From Piromyces finnis (Eukaryota; Neocallimastigomycota; Neocallimastigomycetes; Neocallimastigales; Neocallimastigaceae), in NCBI GenBank assembly GCA_002104945.1, contig MCFH01000019.1:793074-857073 (forward strand): a stretch of 64,000 nucleotides of DNA. Direction: 5' to 3'. The notes beneath the pieces are model-generated. The model was not told where the DNA came from, searched no databases, and saw nothing but the letters and a program-made list of their open reading frames with translations. Below, piece after piece: positions 10,976-26,069 of the stretch. Each line of letters begins with the position of its first letter. The stretch's first letter is position 1. The translations under genes and the position numbers were made by a program.

Positions 10976-13900
10976 TTAATTTTCACTCTTCAAGCTTTGA
11001 ATACTTCTCTTTCTTCTAATAGAATCAGCTAAATCCTTAATTCTAAATTTAATATCAGTTCTACTACGACCAACGTAGTTTGATATTTCAATCCATCTAT
11101 CCATTGGATTTTCCTTGAATTGTGTAGTTGGGAATTTTAAGAGGGCTTCTTCTAATTTTGTTTGTTGTTCTGGAGTCCATGGCTTTAATGATATTCCAGA
11201 TGGACAACGTCTTAAACTTTTAGTTTGTTCAATAGTTTCGACTTCAACCTTTTCTTCTGAAGATGGTGATTCAATAATTTCAGTTTGTTCTTCACTACTT
11301 TCTTCTATTTCAGTCTTATCTTCATTAACTTCTTCAGAAACATCAGCTTTTTCAATGACTTCAGTTTTATCTTCATTAACTTCTTCAATAGCTTCAGTCT
11401 TTTCTTTTATTTCTTCAATAATACCATATGATTCTTCACCGGTTAAACGTTGATTAGCGGTTAATGGTAAATCAACATTAACTTCATCACCATATATTGA
11501 CTTAACATTGAACATCTTCGTTTTAGTATCAATTTTTGGGACATAACCATAAATTGGTTTAACCTTGTACATTCCACGAATTTCTACAGGAGTTTCTTCA
11601 ATTTCAGCAACTGGAGTTTCAATTGCTTCTTTCTTAACTGGTTCTTCATTGGTTTCAGCTGGAGTTTCAACTGATTCCTTCTTAACTGGTTCTTCAGATT
11701 TTTCATTATCTTCTTGTTCCTTTGCCTTCTTAGCAGCCTTCTTAGCAGCCTTTTCAGCCTTTCTTTCAGCTTTAGTCTTCTTTTTATCATCACCAAATGA
11801 AATAGTTAATTCTTCTTTTTGTTCTTCTTTCTTTTCTTCTTCCTTCTTTTCTTCTCTTAATTTTCTACTTGATTTCTTTGAACGAAGTTTACCCATAGAA
11901 ATTTTCTTCTTTAAAATATCCTTAATACGTTTAGCATTTTCTTCTTCAATTTTCTTAACTTCCTTTAAGATTTCTTCCTTTGGTTTAACTGGTTCTTGTG
12001 GTTTTTTTTCTTCTTTCTTTTCAACCTTCTTTTCTTCCTTCTTTTCTTCCTTTGGCTTGGAAGCTTCTAATCTAGCCTTTGACTTCTTCTTCTTAATTTT
12101 CTTACTCTTTTTAGTTTCTGGTTTAGCTTCTACTGGAGCTTCTTCTTTCTTTTGTTCTTCAATAACTACAGTTTTTTCTTCAACTGGTGCTATTTCTTCC
12201 TTTTTATCTTCTTCGATTTCTTTTACAGTTTCTTCAGCTGTTAATGGTAAATCAACATTTATATTATCACCATAAATAGATTTTACAGAATACATTTTAG
12301 TCTTTGTATCAATATCAGGAATAACTCCATATATTGATTTAATTTTATACATACCACCATTAACATTATTGACTTCTTCCTTAACTTCTTCAGTTGGTGT
12401 AACTTCTTCAGCAACGATTGGTTCTTCAGCTGGAGTTTCTTCCTTAATTTCTTCAACAGCTGGTTGTTCAACTGGAACATCAACTTCCTTATTTTCTTCA
12501 ATACTTACTTGTTCTTCAACTGGGGCAACTTCTTCCTTGATTTCTTCAAGGATTTTTGGTTCTTCTACTGGGGCAACAACTTCCTCAGTAGTAGCAGAAT
12601 CTTCAGTTGGGGCAGCAATTTCTTCCTTTATTTCAGTAGTTTCTTCAGTAATTGGAGAGGTTTCATCAACATTAACCTTAAGTTCTTCAGAACTGTTCTT
12701 CTTCTTAGACTTCTTCTTCTTCTTGTTCTTCTTCTTAGATGAAGTAGCTGGAGCATTTTGTTCCTTTTCTTTTTCTAATTCTCTTTCTCTTTCTTCTTCT
12801 TCTTCAGAATCATATTCCTTTCTTATAATTTTCTTTTTAGTTCTTCTCATACCACCAATTCTAGAAATTGATGGTAATTTCTTTAACATTTTAGTAACTT
12901 CTGGTTTTTTAACTTCTGGTTCCTTCTTTTCTTCTACAACTTCAACCTTTTCAACTTCTGGTTCTTTTTTTTCTTCTTTAATTTCTTCAACAACTTCTTT
13001 TTTAACTTCTTCTTTTTCTTCTTCAACTGGAGCCATAGTAGCTAATTCAGCAGCATATTTTTCACCTTCGTTTAAGTGATCTTCATTGAAATAAGTAGAT
13101 GCAGCTTCCCATCCATTTTCGCTAGCTCTGAGTAAGTAAACACGGTATGCTGTTAAATTATCAGCATCCATTTGTGAAATATATTCATCTAATTTCTTTA
13201 ATTGACTTTCAATTTGTTCTGCACTAGCTGGGGTAGCTGGGTCAATTAAGTAATTATTATCCTTAAAAAATATTTATAAATATTAATATGGTGTTATTAT
13301 TTTTTATATTTATATATTTATTGATTTTATAAAAATTATAAATATACTATTTCACAAAGAGTTAATATTTATATAAAAAACATACTTGTAAGAATTTCTT
13401 TAAAGTTTTCTTTTCCTTACGAATAACTCTCTTTTTCATTTCCTTTTCTTTCTTTTCTCTAGCAATTCTTTCTTTTTCTTCAAGGATAGCATTTTCTTTG
13501 GCCTTTTCTTCTTCTTCCTTTCTCTGTTATATATATTACATATTTTTATATTTTATTGTTAAATATTTCATTATTACCCTCTTATATGTATACTTTTTTC
13601 AAAAATAATAATTTAATTATGCTATATAATAAATATTATTAATATTACTCTCTTTTCTTCTTCAGCAGCAGCAATTTGAGCAGCTCTCTTTTCTAAACGC
13701 TTAGCTTCCTTAGCTTCACGATCAGCCTTTTTGTAAAGTGCTAATCTTGGATCAGTTCTTACAGCTAAATCTATATATATTAAGAATTTTTATTTTATTT
13801 ATTAGTGCTGTCTTCCATATAATATATTTCAAATATTAAAAATAGCTAATATGGTTATTATGAGTTTACCAATTAAATTAATAATTCTTTGATTATCTTC

Positions 13901-15341
13901 CTTCTTATGTTTGGCTCTAGCATTTTTATTCTTACGTTCAAAGTAACGTCTATCTTCACGACTATATTAATAAATTTTATTTGTATAAATGAATTTATAA
14001 AATATTATGGTTAAAATTACATTTATATATTTTCTAAAAATAATTTATTAATAATGAGATATTAATAATTATATTACTTTTCATAATTTTCAGTATCTTC
14101 TTCATCAAGATATTCAAAAGATCTCCATGAATCAAAGTTTGACCAGAATCTGTAAAATCCTTCAACTTCTTCACGAGTACTATTCATATCACCAAGGGAT
14201 GGAACAGGTTGAATATTTGAAAATCTTTATATACATGAATATTTAATTTTTATAAAGATTTTTATTAGTACAAAATTTTCTTATTTTATTTTTTCATTAA
14301 ATCTTTTCTACTTAAATTTTTCCACTCTTTATTTTTAAATACATTTAGGTACTATTTATTAATATATTAATAATTTTATAATATACCTAGAATTTCTTTC
14401 AAAAACTGGAGTCAAAACATCAAAGAATTCTTCCTTTGAACATTTAGTTGGAATTGATTCATCAAATTCAGGATCAACAGAATCAAATTGTCTTCTTTTT
14501 ACTGGGTCAGTAATAATTTCATAAGCTATATTTAAAAATAGGTAATATAATTGTTATTTAATGAATAATTTATTATATAAATACTTATTAAAAAAAAGTA
14601 TTTTATATTATATATATTTTTATATTAAAAATATACCTTTTTGGATGCATTTGAAGAATGAATCATTGTTAGTATTACCATCTGATGCCTTCTTATCTGG
14701 ATGATGTCTTAAAACCTTCTTACGGTCTTTTTTTATTTTATATTTTTTATTTATTAATATAAATTAATATTAATTTACTTTTTTTTTCTAAAGTTATTAT
14801 TATATATAATTTTATATACATCTTTAAAAAAAACTTACAAGCTTTTTTAATATCTTCTTCAGTAGCATTAATTCTTAATTTAGATAAACCTAAAACAGCA
14901 TAGTGATCTTGGGACTTTTTTTTATTATTTATTAAAATAAATAAAATGTTGCAAATAATATATAAATTATGAATTTTTCATGAATAAAAATTGATTTTAG
15001 AATATCAGGATAAAATATAAAATAAAGCGAATTGAAAAGAAAAAAAAAGACAATTATCAATATACCTTCCAGTTGTATGGATTTAATTTTAATAATTCTG
15101 GAGTTTCTTCTTCATAATCACTGTCATCATCAATGTCTTCATTTTCATTCTTACTAACATCTTCATAAAACTTATCAAAACCACTTTCTAAACATTGTTG
15201 GTATTTCATTAAACGTTCTCCAACCTTTTCAACTGAGAATAATTCTGGTTTTTCAATGTCATATTTAATATATTTTTGATCCTTTATTTCTGGATTAATA
15301 TCTTTTGGTAATTCTGGTAAAGAAACAATAACGGATTTCAT
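10976..15341 (-). CDS. ZUO1: Zuotin/DNAJC2-type ribosome-associated J-protein, enlarged, 9 exons, 1121 aa
   Basis: Hsp40 of the ribosome-associated complex (Zuo1 in yeast, DNAJC2/MPP11 in animals), which recruits Hsp70 to nascent chains at the ribosome exit. Exons: 15066-15341, 14839-14914, 14637-14726, 14387-14525, 14078-14224, 13870-13961, 13649-13770, 13386-13523, 10976-13261. The J domain starts at [12 protein letters not shown] and carries the catalytic HPD (126-128) and [15 protein letters not shown]. The zuotin homology region follows ([57 protein letters not shown]), then a charged helix rich in K/E/A and [20 protein letters not shown]. Residues about 420-1040 are E/K/V/P repeats, with two copies of a 39-residue MYK...IYG module (664-702 and 924-962). 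The C-terminus has one SANT-like domain ([39 protein letters not shown]). Yeast Zuo1 is 433 aa and human DNAJC2 621 aa, so this protein is about twice the usual length. Confidence 0.92.
11455..12352 (-). repeat. Two copies of a 39-residue coding module inside the zuotin gene
   Basis: Copy 1 is at about 12236-12352 and copy 2 at about 11456-11572. Each starts MYK(I/V)K(S/P)IYG, continues IDTKTKM, then VKSIYGD and NVDLPLTA. By eye 30 of 39 residues match between copies. Each copy also contains an internal half-repeat (MYKIKSIYG versus [10 protein letters not shown]). They sit in otherwise low-complexity E/K/P/V sequence. Confidence 0.85.
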
Positions 15342-16346
<1,005 letters not shown>

Positions 16347-17078
16347 ATGGAAGATGAAATCAACATTGAAGATATTGATGACTTTGATAATTTTGATGAT
16401 AATTTGAATAATGACTATGAAGATAAATTAGTAGGAGATCCATTAGATTTATTGGAAAATAAAACTTTAGAATTAATTAATACTTTATATAATTTAAATG
16501 TGATCGTTTATGATTTTCAAAAAGAGAGTACACCTGTATTACATAATAAAATGTAATTATATTATTTTTTATTATTGTTTTCATCACCTTTATAATAAAC
16601 AGTCAAATATATAATATTAAATCATAATTTTTTCAAAAAATCTAAATTAAAGTTCATATAAAATAATTAACCATTTTAAAATTTTTATAATTACATAATT
16701 ATTAGTAATGAAGTTGTGAATGAATTAAAGGATTTGGATGAAATTAAAGATAATGTTGATATTAAAATACCGCAAGAATTACTAGAGTAAATATTATATA
16801 TAATTTATTTTAAATATTTTATTTTTATTTAAAATTGTAATAAATATATTTTTTAATCAATAAATTCAATATTAAATTTCACATTCCATTTAATGAATAT
16901 TATTAATTTAAAAGTGATGTTGAACAAGGAAAAAACCCTGATATTTTCTCCGACAATTTAATAAGAGAAACAATATCACAAAATCAAAGTACTAATGGTA
17001 AAATAGAAGCTATAAAGGTAAATAAAAAATATTACTTATTTAAAAATTACCTAATTTCATTTTAATAATTAAATACAA

Positions 17079-17111
<33 letters not shown>

Positions 17112-17245
17112 AATTAAAATAAATTTTTAAAAATGAATAAATATAATAAAAATAGAAATTAAGTAGGTCCTTACAAAAAAGTATTCAAAATGCTTATCCA
17201 AAAGATTTTGAAATATACCAAAAATTATCAAATCCAAAAAAATAA
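16347..17245 (+). CDS. MED10: Mediator complex subunit 10, 4 exons, 159 aa
   Basis: Subunit of the Mediator middle module (Nut2 in yeast), which links activators to RNA polymerase II in the nucleus. Exons 16347-16552, 16706-16786, 16915-17017, 17156-17245 total 480 nt. After an acidic start rich in D/E/N, the product shows LINTLYNLNVIVYDFQKES, HNKMINEVVNELKDLDEIK, VDIKIPQELLE, DVEQGKNPDIFSDNLIRET and NQSTNGKIEAIK, the characteristic MED10 order, then SLQKSIQNAYPKDF near the end. Length is typical of the family. The last acceptor (17154-17155) is chosen because it continues the frame to a stop and retains the C-terminal helix. Confidence 0.92.
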
Positions 17246-17768
17246 TTAGCAACTACATTAAAAATTATTATATATATAATTCACTTTTAAAACATTTATA
17301 ATCTTGTAAATCATTTTCACTATACTTCCTTAAAATATATTACACTTTTGTAGTAGCAATTTCATTAAATAATAAAAATAATTATAATAAACAAAATATA
17401 ATTTAACACATTAATTCGCTGTAGCATATACTATAATAGTTATATTGTAAATTTATATAATATTTAAATTAATTTTTTTTTAGTTATTTCTTTTTAGTTT
17501 TTCGTTTGTTTTGCTCGCATTTTAAAAATTTTATATATACCTATTTTCCTATTCTTCTTTAAAAAAATAATAGTGTATATATCTTATTAATTTCTTTTTA
17601 TAAACATTTAGATATAAAAAATTAAAAAATGTGAATTAAATATTTCTTTTTAAAGAAAGCTATCTATGCATGAATATTTACATGGCATTTATATATTAAT
17701 TATTTATGTTTTTAAAAGATAAATAAATATAAAATATAAATTCTATTATTAGTTAATAATAAATAATT
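17246..17768. other. Convergent 3' spacer, MED10 / Smr
   Basis: 523 bp between two stop codons, AT-rich. It presumably holds both 3' UTRs. Nothing else is visible. Confidence 0.6.
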
Positions 17769-18410
17769 TTAACAAATAATACAATTGCCCTTGGAATGAC
17801 TTTTCTTGTTAATATCTCTTGAACCAGAGATACTTCTTGAGGTGGCAGCTGGTGCAGCATCAGTAGCTGGTGCAGAACTTTCAGCTGGCTTATTACCATA
17901 AGCTGGAATTTGAGCACCTTTTTTGAATAAAAGGGAAATACAACCTGGGTTTGGTTCATTCATTTTATATTCAATGCCATGAGTATTAACTAATTCTTCA
18001 ATAGCTGGTTTAATCTTTGGAATTTTATCAATACTGTGGTTACCACGACCAACAATAACAATTAATGCATCAATATTCTTTTGTTTACATAATTTTATTC
18101 TTTCTTCAACAAATCCCTTAGATTCTTCAACAAATAAACCGTGTAAATCAATTTCATGAACTGGTAAATTCTTGTCACTATTATTTAATTTAAAAATTAA
18201 ATTGGCAGCCTTTTTATTACATTCTATCATTTCTTGATCATATTTTTTTCCTTCGTCAGAAAGTTCCTTAGCTTTTGCTTTGTCACCACTCTTGAAAGCT
18301 TGTTGAGAACGTTCAAAACAATCACCTCTCTTTTTAGCAAGTTCTTGAGCTTGATCTCTTAAATTATCAATTTCTGGTGGGAATTCATCATAGAAATTGT
18401 TCTTAACCAT
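17769..18410 (-). CDS. DUF1771-Smr domain protein with C-terminal CIIC, 213 aa
   Basis: Intronless. Residues about 10-75 form the helical DUF1771 region (LRDQAQELAKKRGDCFERSQ, then a K/A-rich helix) that usually precedes Smr in eukaryotes. Residues about 88-170 are the Smr domain, with EIDLHGLFVEES, IVIVGRGNHS, KIKPAIEELV and NEPNPGCISLLF; DLHG and GRG-H-S are hallmark motifs. Smr domains bind nucleic acid and many are endonucleases acting on stalled-ribosome mRNA or branched DNA; this protein's substrate is unknown. The tail is Ala/Ser-rich, then K/S-rich, and ends GNCIIC. That fits a CaaX box with X = Cys, so prenylation and membrane attachment are possible (inference). ATG at 18410 gives an N-terminus consistent with related short eukaryotic proteins. 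Confidence 0.9.
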   Translation of the reverse strand: MVKNNFYDEFPPEIDNLRDQAQELAKKRGDCFERSQQAFKSGDKAKAKELSDEGKKYDQEMIECNKKAANLIFKLNNSDKNLPVHEIDLHGLFVEESKGFVEERIKLCKQKNIDALIVIVGRGNHSIDKIPKIKPAIEELVNTHGIEYKMNEPNPGCISLLFKKGAQIPAYGNKPAESSAPATDAAPAATSRSISGSRDINKKSHSKGNCIIC

Positions 18411-19744
18411 GTTGACTTTTTTTTCAAACTAATAAATAATTATTATAAAAATAATGATTTTATAATATAAAGTTTATTTTTTTTTTTATCTATATGATAC
18501 TTTTTTTTTTTCTTTTTGTAAAATTATTTAATTTAAATGAAAAAAAAAAAATAAAAAAATAAGGAAATCGTAGGTTATATATATTCTATAAATTAATTAT
18601 TAAATTTATTTTCAAAGTATAATTATTAATTTTTTAAGTTTAATTTTTTTAAAATAATGGCATTACCAAATTAATTATAATATATTGATGAATATAAAAG
18701 TTTTATAAAAAAAAAAAAAGGCAATTGTTATTTTATGTTTATTGAAACTTTAAACTGAATGAAGTATATATCAATAGAGTATATTTTAATTATTATCATT
18801 TATTATTACTCTAATTAACATTTATTATTATTATTATTATCATTATTATCATTTATTATTATACTAATATAATGATATACTATTTTATAAATTTTATAAT
18901 CAAGTAGTATTAATAAATCTTAAATACTAATAATTTCAACTTTTATTATTTATTATAATTATTATTCACTGGCCTATTCTTCTACCTTTTAGGGAGCCAT
19001 TTTAAAACACACCACCACAAATTAAAATTAAAACAAAACTACTTATATATTATAATATAATAATAATTTATAAATAAAAGATTAATTTCCACTTTTAGTA
19101 TTTTTTAATATTTAAAATTTTTATATTATATATTATTAATGTTTTAGATTTTATATATATATATATTGAATAATATATTAATATTATAATATAGAATATA
19201 TAATTATTATCCAATAAGATTTATTCATCAAATTTAATAAATTACCTTAAATGTCAATATATATTAAATTTCCTTTTTAAGAATTTTATAATGAATTCAA
19301 AATGTAAATTATAAAAAAGGTTGATGGATCATGCGTTATGTTTTTTTAGAGTAAAGCAAAAAAAGCAAAAGGTGAAAGGAAAAACTTGCTACATTTCATT
19401 TGAAATTCTCTAAAAAATAATACAAAAATGTGAATGAAAATATTCCATTTATATAATAAATAAACTTTTCTATTTATACCTTTGAAAACATATAGTGTTT
19501 TACCAAATTTCATTAAAATCAAATAATTTACTATTTTTTATAATTTTATTATTCTATATATAATAATAATAAAAGCAGTAAACAAAATATTAGTGATTTT
19601 ATGGAATTAGTTGTACATTATAGTATAATAATATAATAACAAGAGTTATTCATTTTATATAAAAAAAAGAAAGTGATAAAAAAAATTTGTTTTTTTTTTT
19701 TAAAAAAAATTAATTATTAAATTTTAAATTTTTTAATTTTTATT

Positions 19745-19784
19745 AAAAAAAAACCCACATTTTTTAAGGTGTGGGTTTTTTTTT
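19745..19784. repeat. 15-bp perfect hairpin with T/A flanks
   Basis: The arm of nine A then CCCACA (19745-19759) is exactly complementary to TGTGGG then nine T (19770-19784), with a 10-nt loop TTTTTTAAGG. Pairing continues imperfectly outward for several A-T pairs. It looks like a bacterial terminator, but this is fungal intergenic DNA; it may be a small fold-back or a structured transcript end. Confidence 0.8.
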
Positions 19785-20089
19785 AAAAAATTTTTTTAAA
19801 GATATACTATAATAATTATATATATTATATACCTTAATATGAATAAATAAAGATGATATTTTTATAAATTTTATTTTTCTTTTTTTTTTTTATCTTTGTG
19901 TATTTATAGTTATTTATAAATATTATAAGCATATAAATATTAAATTTTATATAGGTTTTATAAATTTTGATATTCTATATTTTTATATTTTTCAAATGAA
20001 ATATAAAAGTTTTTAATTTTTATATTACTTTTTAAGTCCTTAAATAAGAATAGGATTTAATTAAATGAAGAATAAATGAATGGAAAAAT

Positions 20090-20185
20090 TTAATATCTTA
20101 TTTAGTATACCATGAAAAACATAATAAAGTATAATAAAACATAAAGTTTATTATGTTTTTCATGGTATACTAAATAAAATATTAA
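20090..20185. repeat. 39-bp inverted repeat, 18-nt loop
   Basis: Left arm 20090-20128 and right arm 20147-20185 pair with one mismatch. The inner 31 bp (20098-20128 with 20147-20177) are perfect and include AGTATACCATGAAAAACAT. Far too long for chance even in AT-rich DNA, so it is a fold-back or MITE-like relic or a cruciform. No flanking target-site duplication is obvious. Confidence 0.9.
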
Positions 20186-22411
20186 TTATTGTAATAAAGC
20201 ATAAAGCTATATTTTATTTTTATATTTTACTATATGAAATTTGAAAAATTAAAATTTCAAAGTTTATATTATTTCAACGCTATTCATATATATTTAAAGG
20301 ATTATAAAGATCGATAATAAAAAAGTATTAAAGGTTTAAGCTTAATTATAATGATATATATTAATCATTATTTAATATTAATTAGTATAAAAACGACTTT
20401 TCTTATCTCCACAAATAATAAAAATATAACCATTTAACAGATAAATTATAAAGTGATATCATTTACAATATTGCTTTTATAAAAATATGTAATATTAAAA
20501 TTTGTATTCTTAATTATTTTCTTTAAAGATAATATTTTGAAAATATAAAAAAAATATTTATAGAAAAAAGATATCTAAAAGTATCTTGGAAATTTTGTTT
20601 ATTATGTACAAATTACATAATTCTTTTAATTCCATCATATTAAACCAGACTAAAAAAAAACTTACTATAAATGAAGCATATTAAATATGTTTATCTACTG
20701 TAAAGTTTTTCTTTAATAAAGTTTTTAATTAAATAGTAGATCTAGCTTTTTATTTCTTCTTTTCTATAAAAAAAAAAAAAGAGAGAGAAATAATAATAAT
20801 AAAGATGATGGTAATGATGATGATAAAAATGATAGTAATGACAAGGTTTTATATAAATGTTAATATAAATAAAATAAATATTTATTTAGTATCCTTTTAA
20901 AAAATTTTTTAACATTCCAATGTAAAATTAAACTTTTAATATAATAATTATTTAATGATAATTTCACCTACAATTATTTAATAATTGAAATTGAATAATA
21001 CTATGACCTATAAAAAGGTAAACTTCACTTAAAATTTATAATTATTTAATAAAAAAAAATTATAATGATTATATTAAAATGGAAAGTTTGGCATTTTTTT
21101 TTTTTTTAAATGAATATTAAAAAGCATTTTATAAACATACATTGTTAAATCTAACAATTAATAATTAATTAATTCAATACTTAATTATTACTATTACAGA
21201 ATTATCAATAATCCAAAATTATACTTTGCTATATGTTTTGTTAGTAAAAATTTATAAAAACAGAATTTCAATATAATTTATAATCAAACAAATTGTATTA
21301 ATATAAATATTATTTAAAATGCTGAAGGAGGCAATAAATGAATTCTTATAAATAGCAAATATTCTACTATAGAATATATTCATTTAAATGTTATTAAATA
21401 GACTCAATTTATAATTTATAACATTTAAAATGAGATTATTTAAATATAAAGATTTAAATACAAAGTATAATAATAAATTATTATTACCAATAATTTTAAT
21501 TATTACAATATAAAATTAAATAAATAATAGTAGCAATAAAAAAGTACAAATAATAATCATCTTTTTACTTCTTTGAATTAAATAATATTTTAAATAAATT
21601 CTTTATCATCTTTAATATGAAATATAATGTGTATACTGCACATTCCCATTAGTATTCAATGAATTGAAAATAGTTTACATAACTATTCATAACTATTACA
21701 TTAAAAAAAAAAACTACTTTATATTATTGTTTTTTTTAAAAAAAAAAATAATAATTATAATATTTTAAAATACTAAAATAAACTATATAATATACATATG
21801 TGAATTTTAATAAGGAACATCTATTCTAGTAATAATAATAAATATTTTACACTAAAAAGAATATAATTTATACAAATATTAATAAAAACACATATAAAAC
21901 AATAACAATCTATATATTCTATTATATTTTATATTTATTACTATTTTATATTTATAATCTACATTATTTTTGAAAAAAAGATAGAATTCCAAAGTGTAAT
22001 GAAGTTTCCCTTCTTCACTCAAATAAATTTATTGGATAATTATAAGTTTTTTTTTTTGTATTCTTGATTGGTTGAAATACTTCATCAATCTATATTTGGA
22101 ATTGTCCTCCATTTCAGGTAGATTAAAATTTTAGAAATACTACATTTAATAATTTATTCAATTAAACCAAAGTTAACTTTTTAAGCTAAATAGTTATAAT
22201 GATATTGTCTCTTAATTATTATTGTTTTTCAATATTTTTAATAATATTTTAATATATTTTTAATGATATGTATATATATACTACATAAACTTAAAAATGA
22301 ATATTTTATTTCTATCCCTTTTAATTATTTATTTACTTTTATAATTATTTATGAAATTGTAATTTTAAAAAATATTTAAAATATATAAATTGTAAATCTA
22401 TAAATTACTTA

Positions 22412-22444
<33 letters not shown>

Positions 22445-23022
22445 CCATAAATCCATTATTATAATAATATTTTTTTTTTTAGTCTATTTATTTATTTTAT
22501 TATACTTTATTATTGTTTCCTTTTTAATAAATAATTAATACATAGTTTGGTAAAATAACAGAGTTTTTTAATTACTAAATATTCATCATTTTTATATAAA
22601 TTTACTTTTGATATAGGCATGATATATGTTATGATAATTATGGGGAAAATATATAATAATAATAAAAATAAAAATAAAAAAAAAAAAAAAAAAAAATTAA
22701 TAATTGAATTTGTGTAATTATATAGAAATAACTTGATATTCCCCTTTAAATCTCTTTTTCTATTTTTTAAGTTTTTTTTTTTTTTTTTTTTTTTTTTTTC
22801 ATTTAGTAAACGATAAATTAATTAATAAATATATATATAATATAGATAATTGAAAAAGAATATGAGAGGTTTTTGTTTCATATTTCTCTGGTTTTAATTT
22901 TGGTTTTTGGCTTTAGATAAATAAAATGATATAAAGATTTCATTGTCAACATAAATCCATTAAAAGATTAATTTTATCACCGACAAATATATTACTTGAA
23001 AAGAATGTTTTTTTTTTTGTTA

Positions 23023-25812
<2,790 letters not shown>

Positions 25813-26038
25813 TTTTCTTCACCTACTTCTTCTCTCTTTTTTTTTTTTTTTTTTTTTATTTTATTTTATTTTTATTTTAAAAAATGGTTCATTAAATAAT
25901 GTTTTGCATTATATTTATGTATAATTGTTGAATCTTTTTTTCTCTACAACATTTATATTAAATTCACTTTTATTTTTTCTCTTTTTAATAAAAAAAAAAT
26001 AAAAAGAAAAAAAGAAAAAATATATTTCTCCACTAAAC

Positions 26039-26069
<31 letters not shown>

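Larger units (their letters stand above)
18411..23022. other. 4.6-kb gene-free AT-rich spacer
   Basis: Between the Smr gene start and the 3' end of the SUV39 gene, both on the minus strand. It holds homopolymers, ATT/TAA runs and two strong inverted repeats (19745-19784 and 20090-20185). A few less AT-rich patches (18968-19020, 19321-19410, 21975-22125) contain no frame I can assign. No RNA gene was recognised. Confidence 0.5.

Noticed and set aside
11115-13079. Long open frames on the plus strand opposite zuotin
   Set aside because: Antisense shadows of the E/K-rich coding repeats; S/F/T-rich translations without domains.
19745-19784. Rho-independent terminator
   Set aside because: The form fits, but the host is a eukaryote and no gene ends beside it; kept only as a hairpin.
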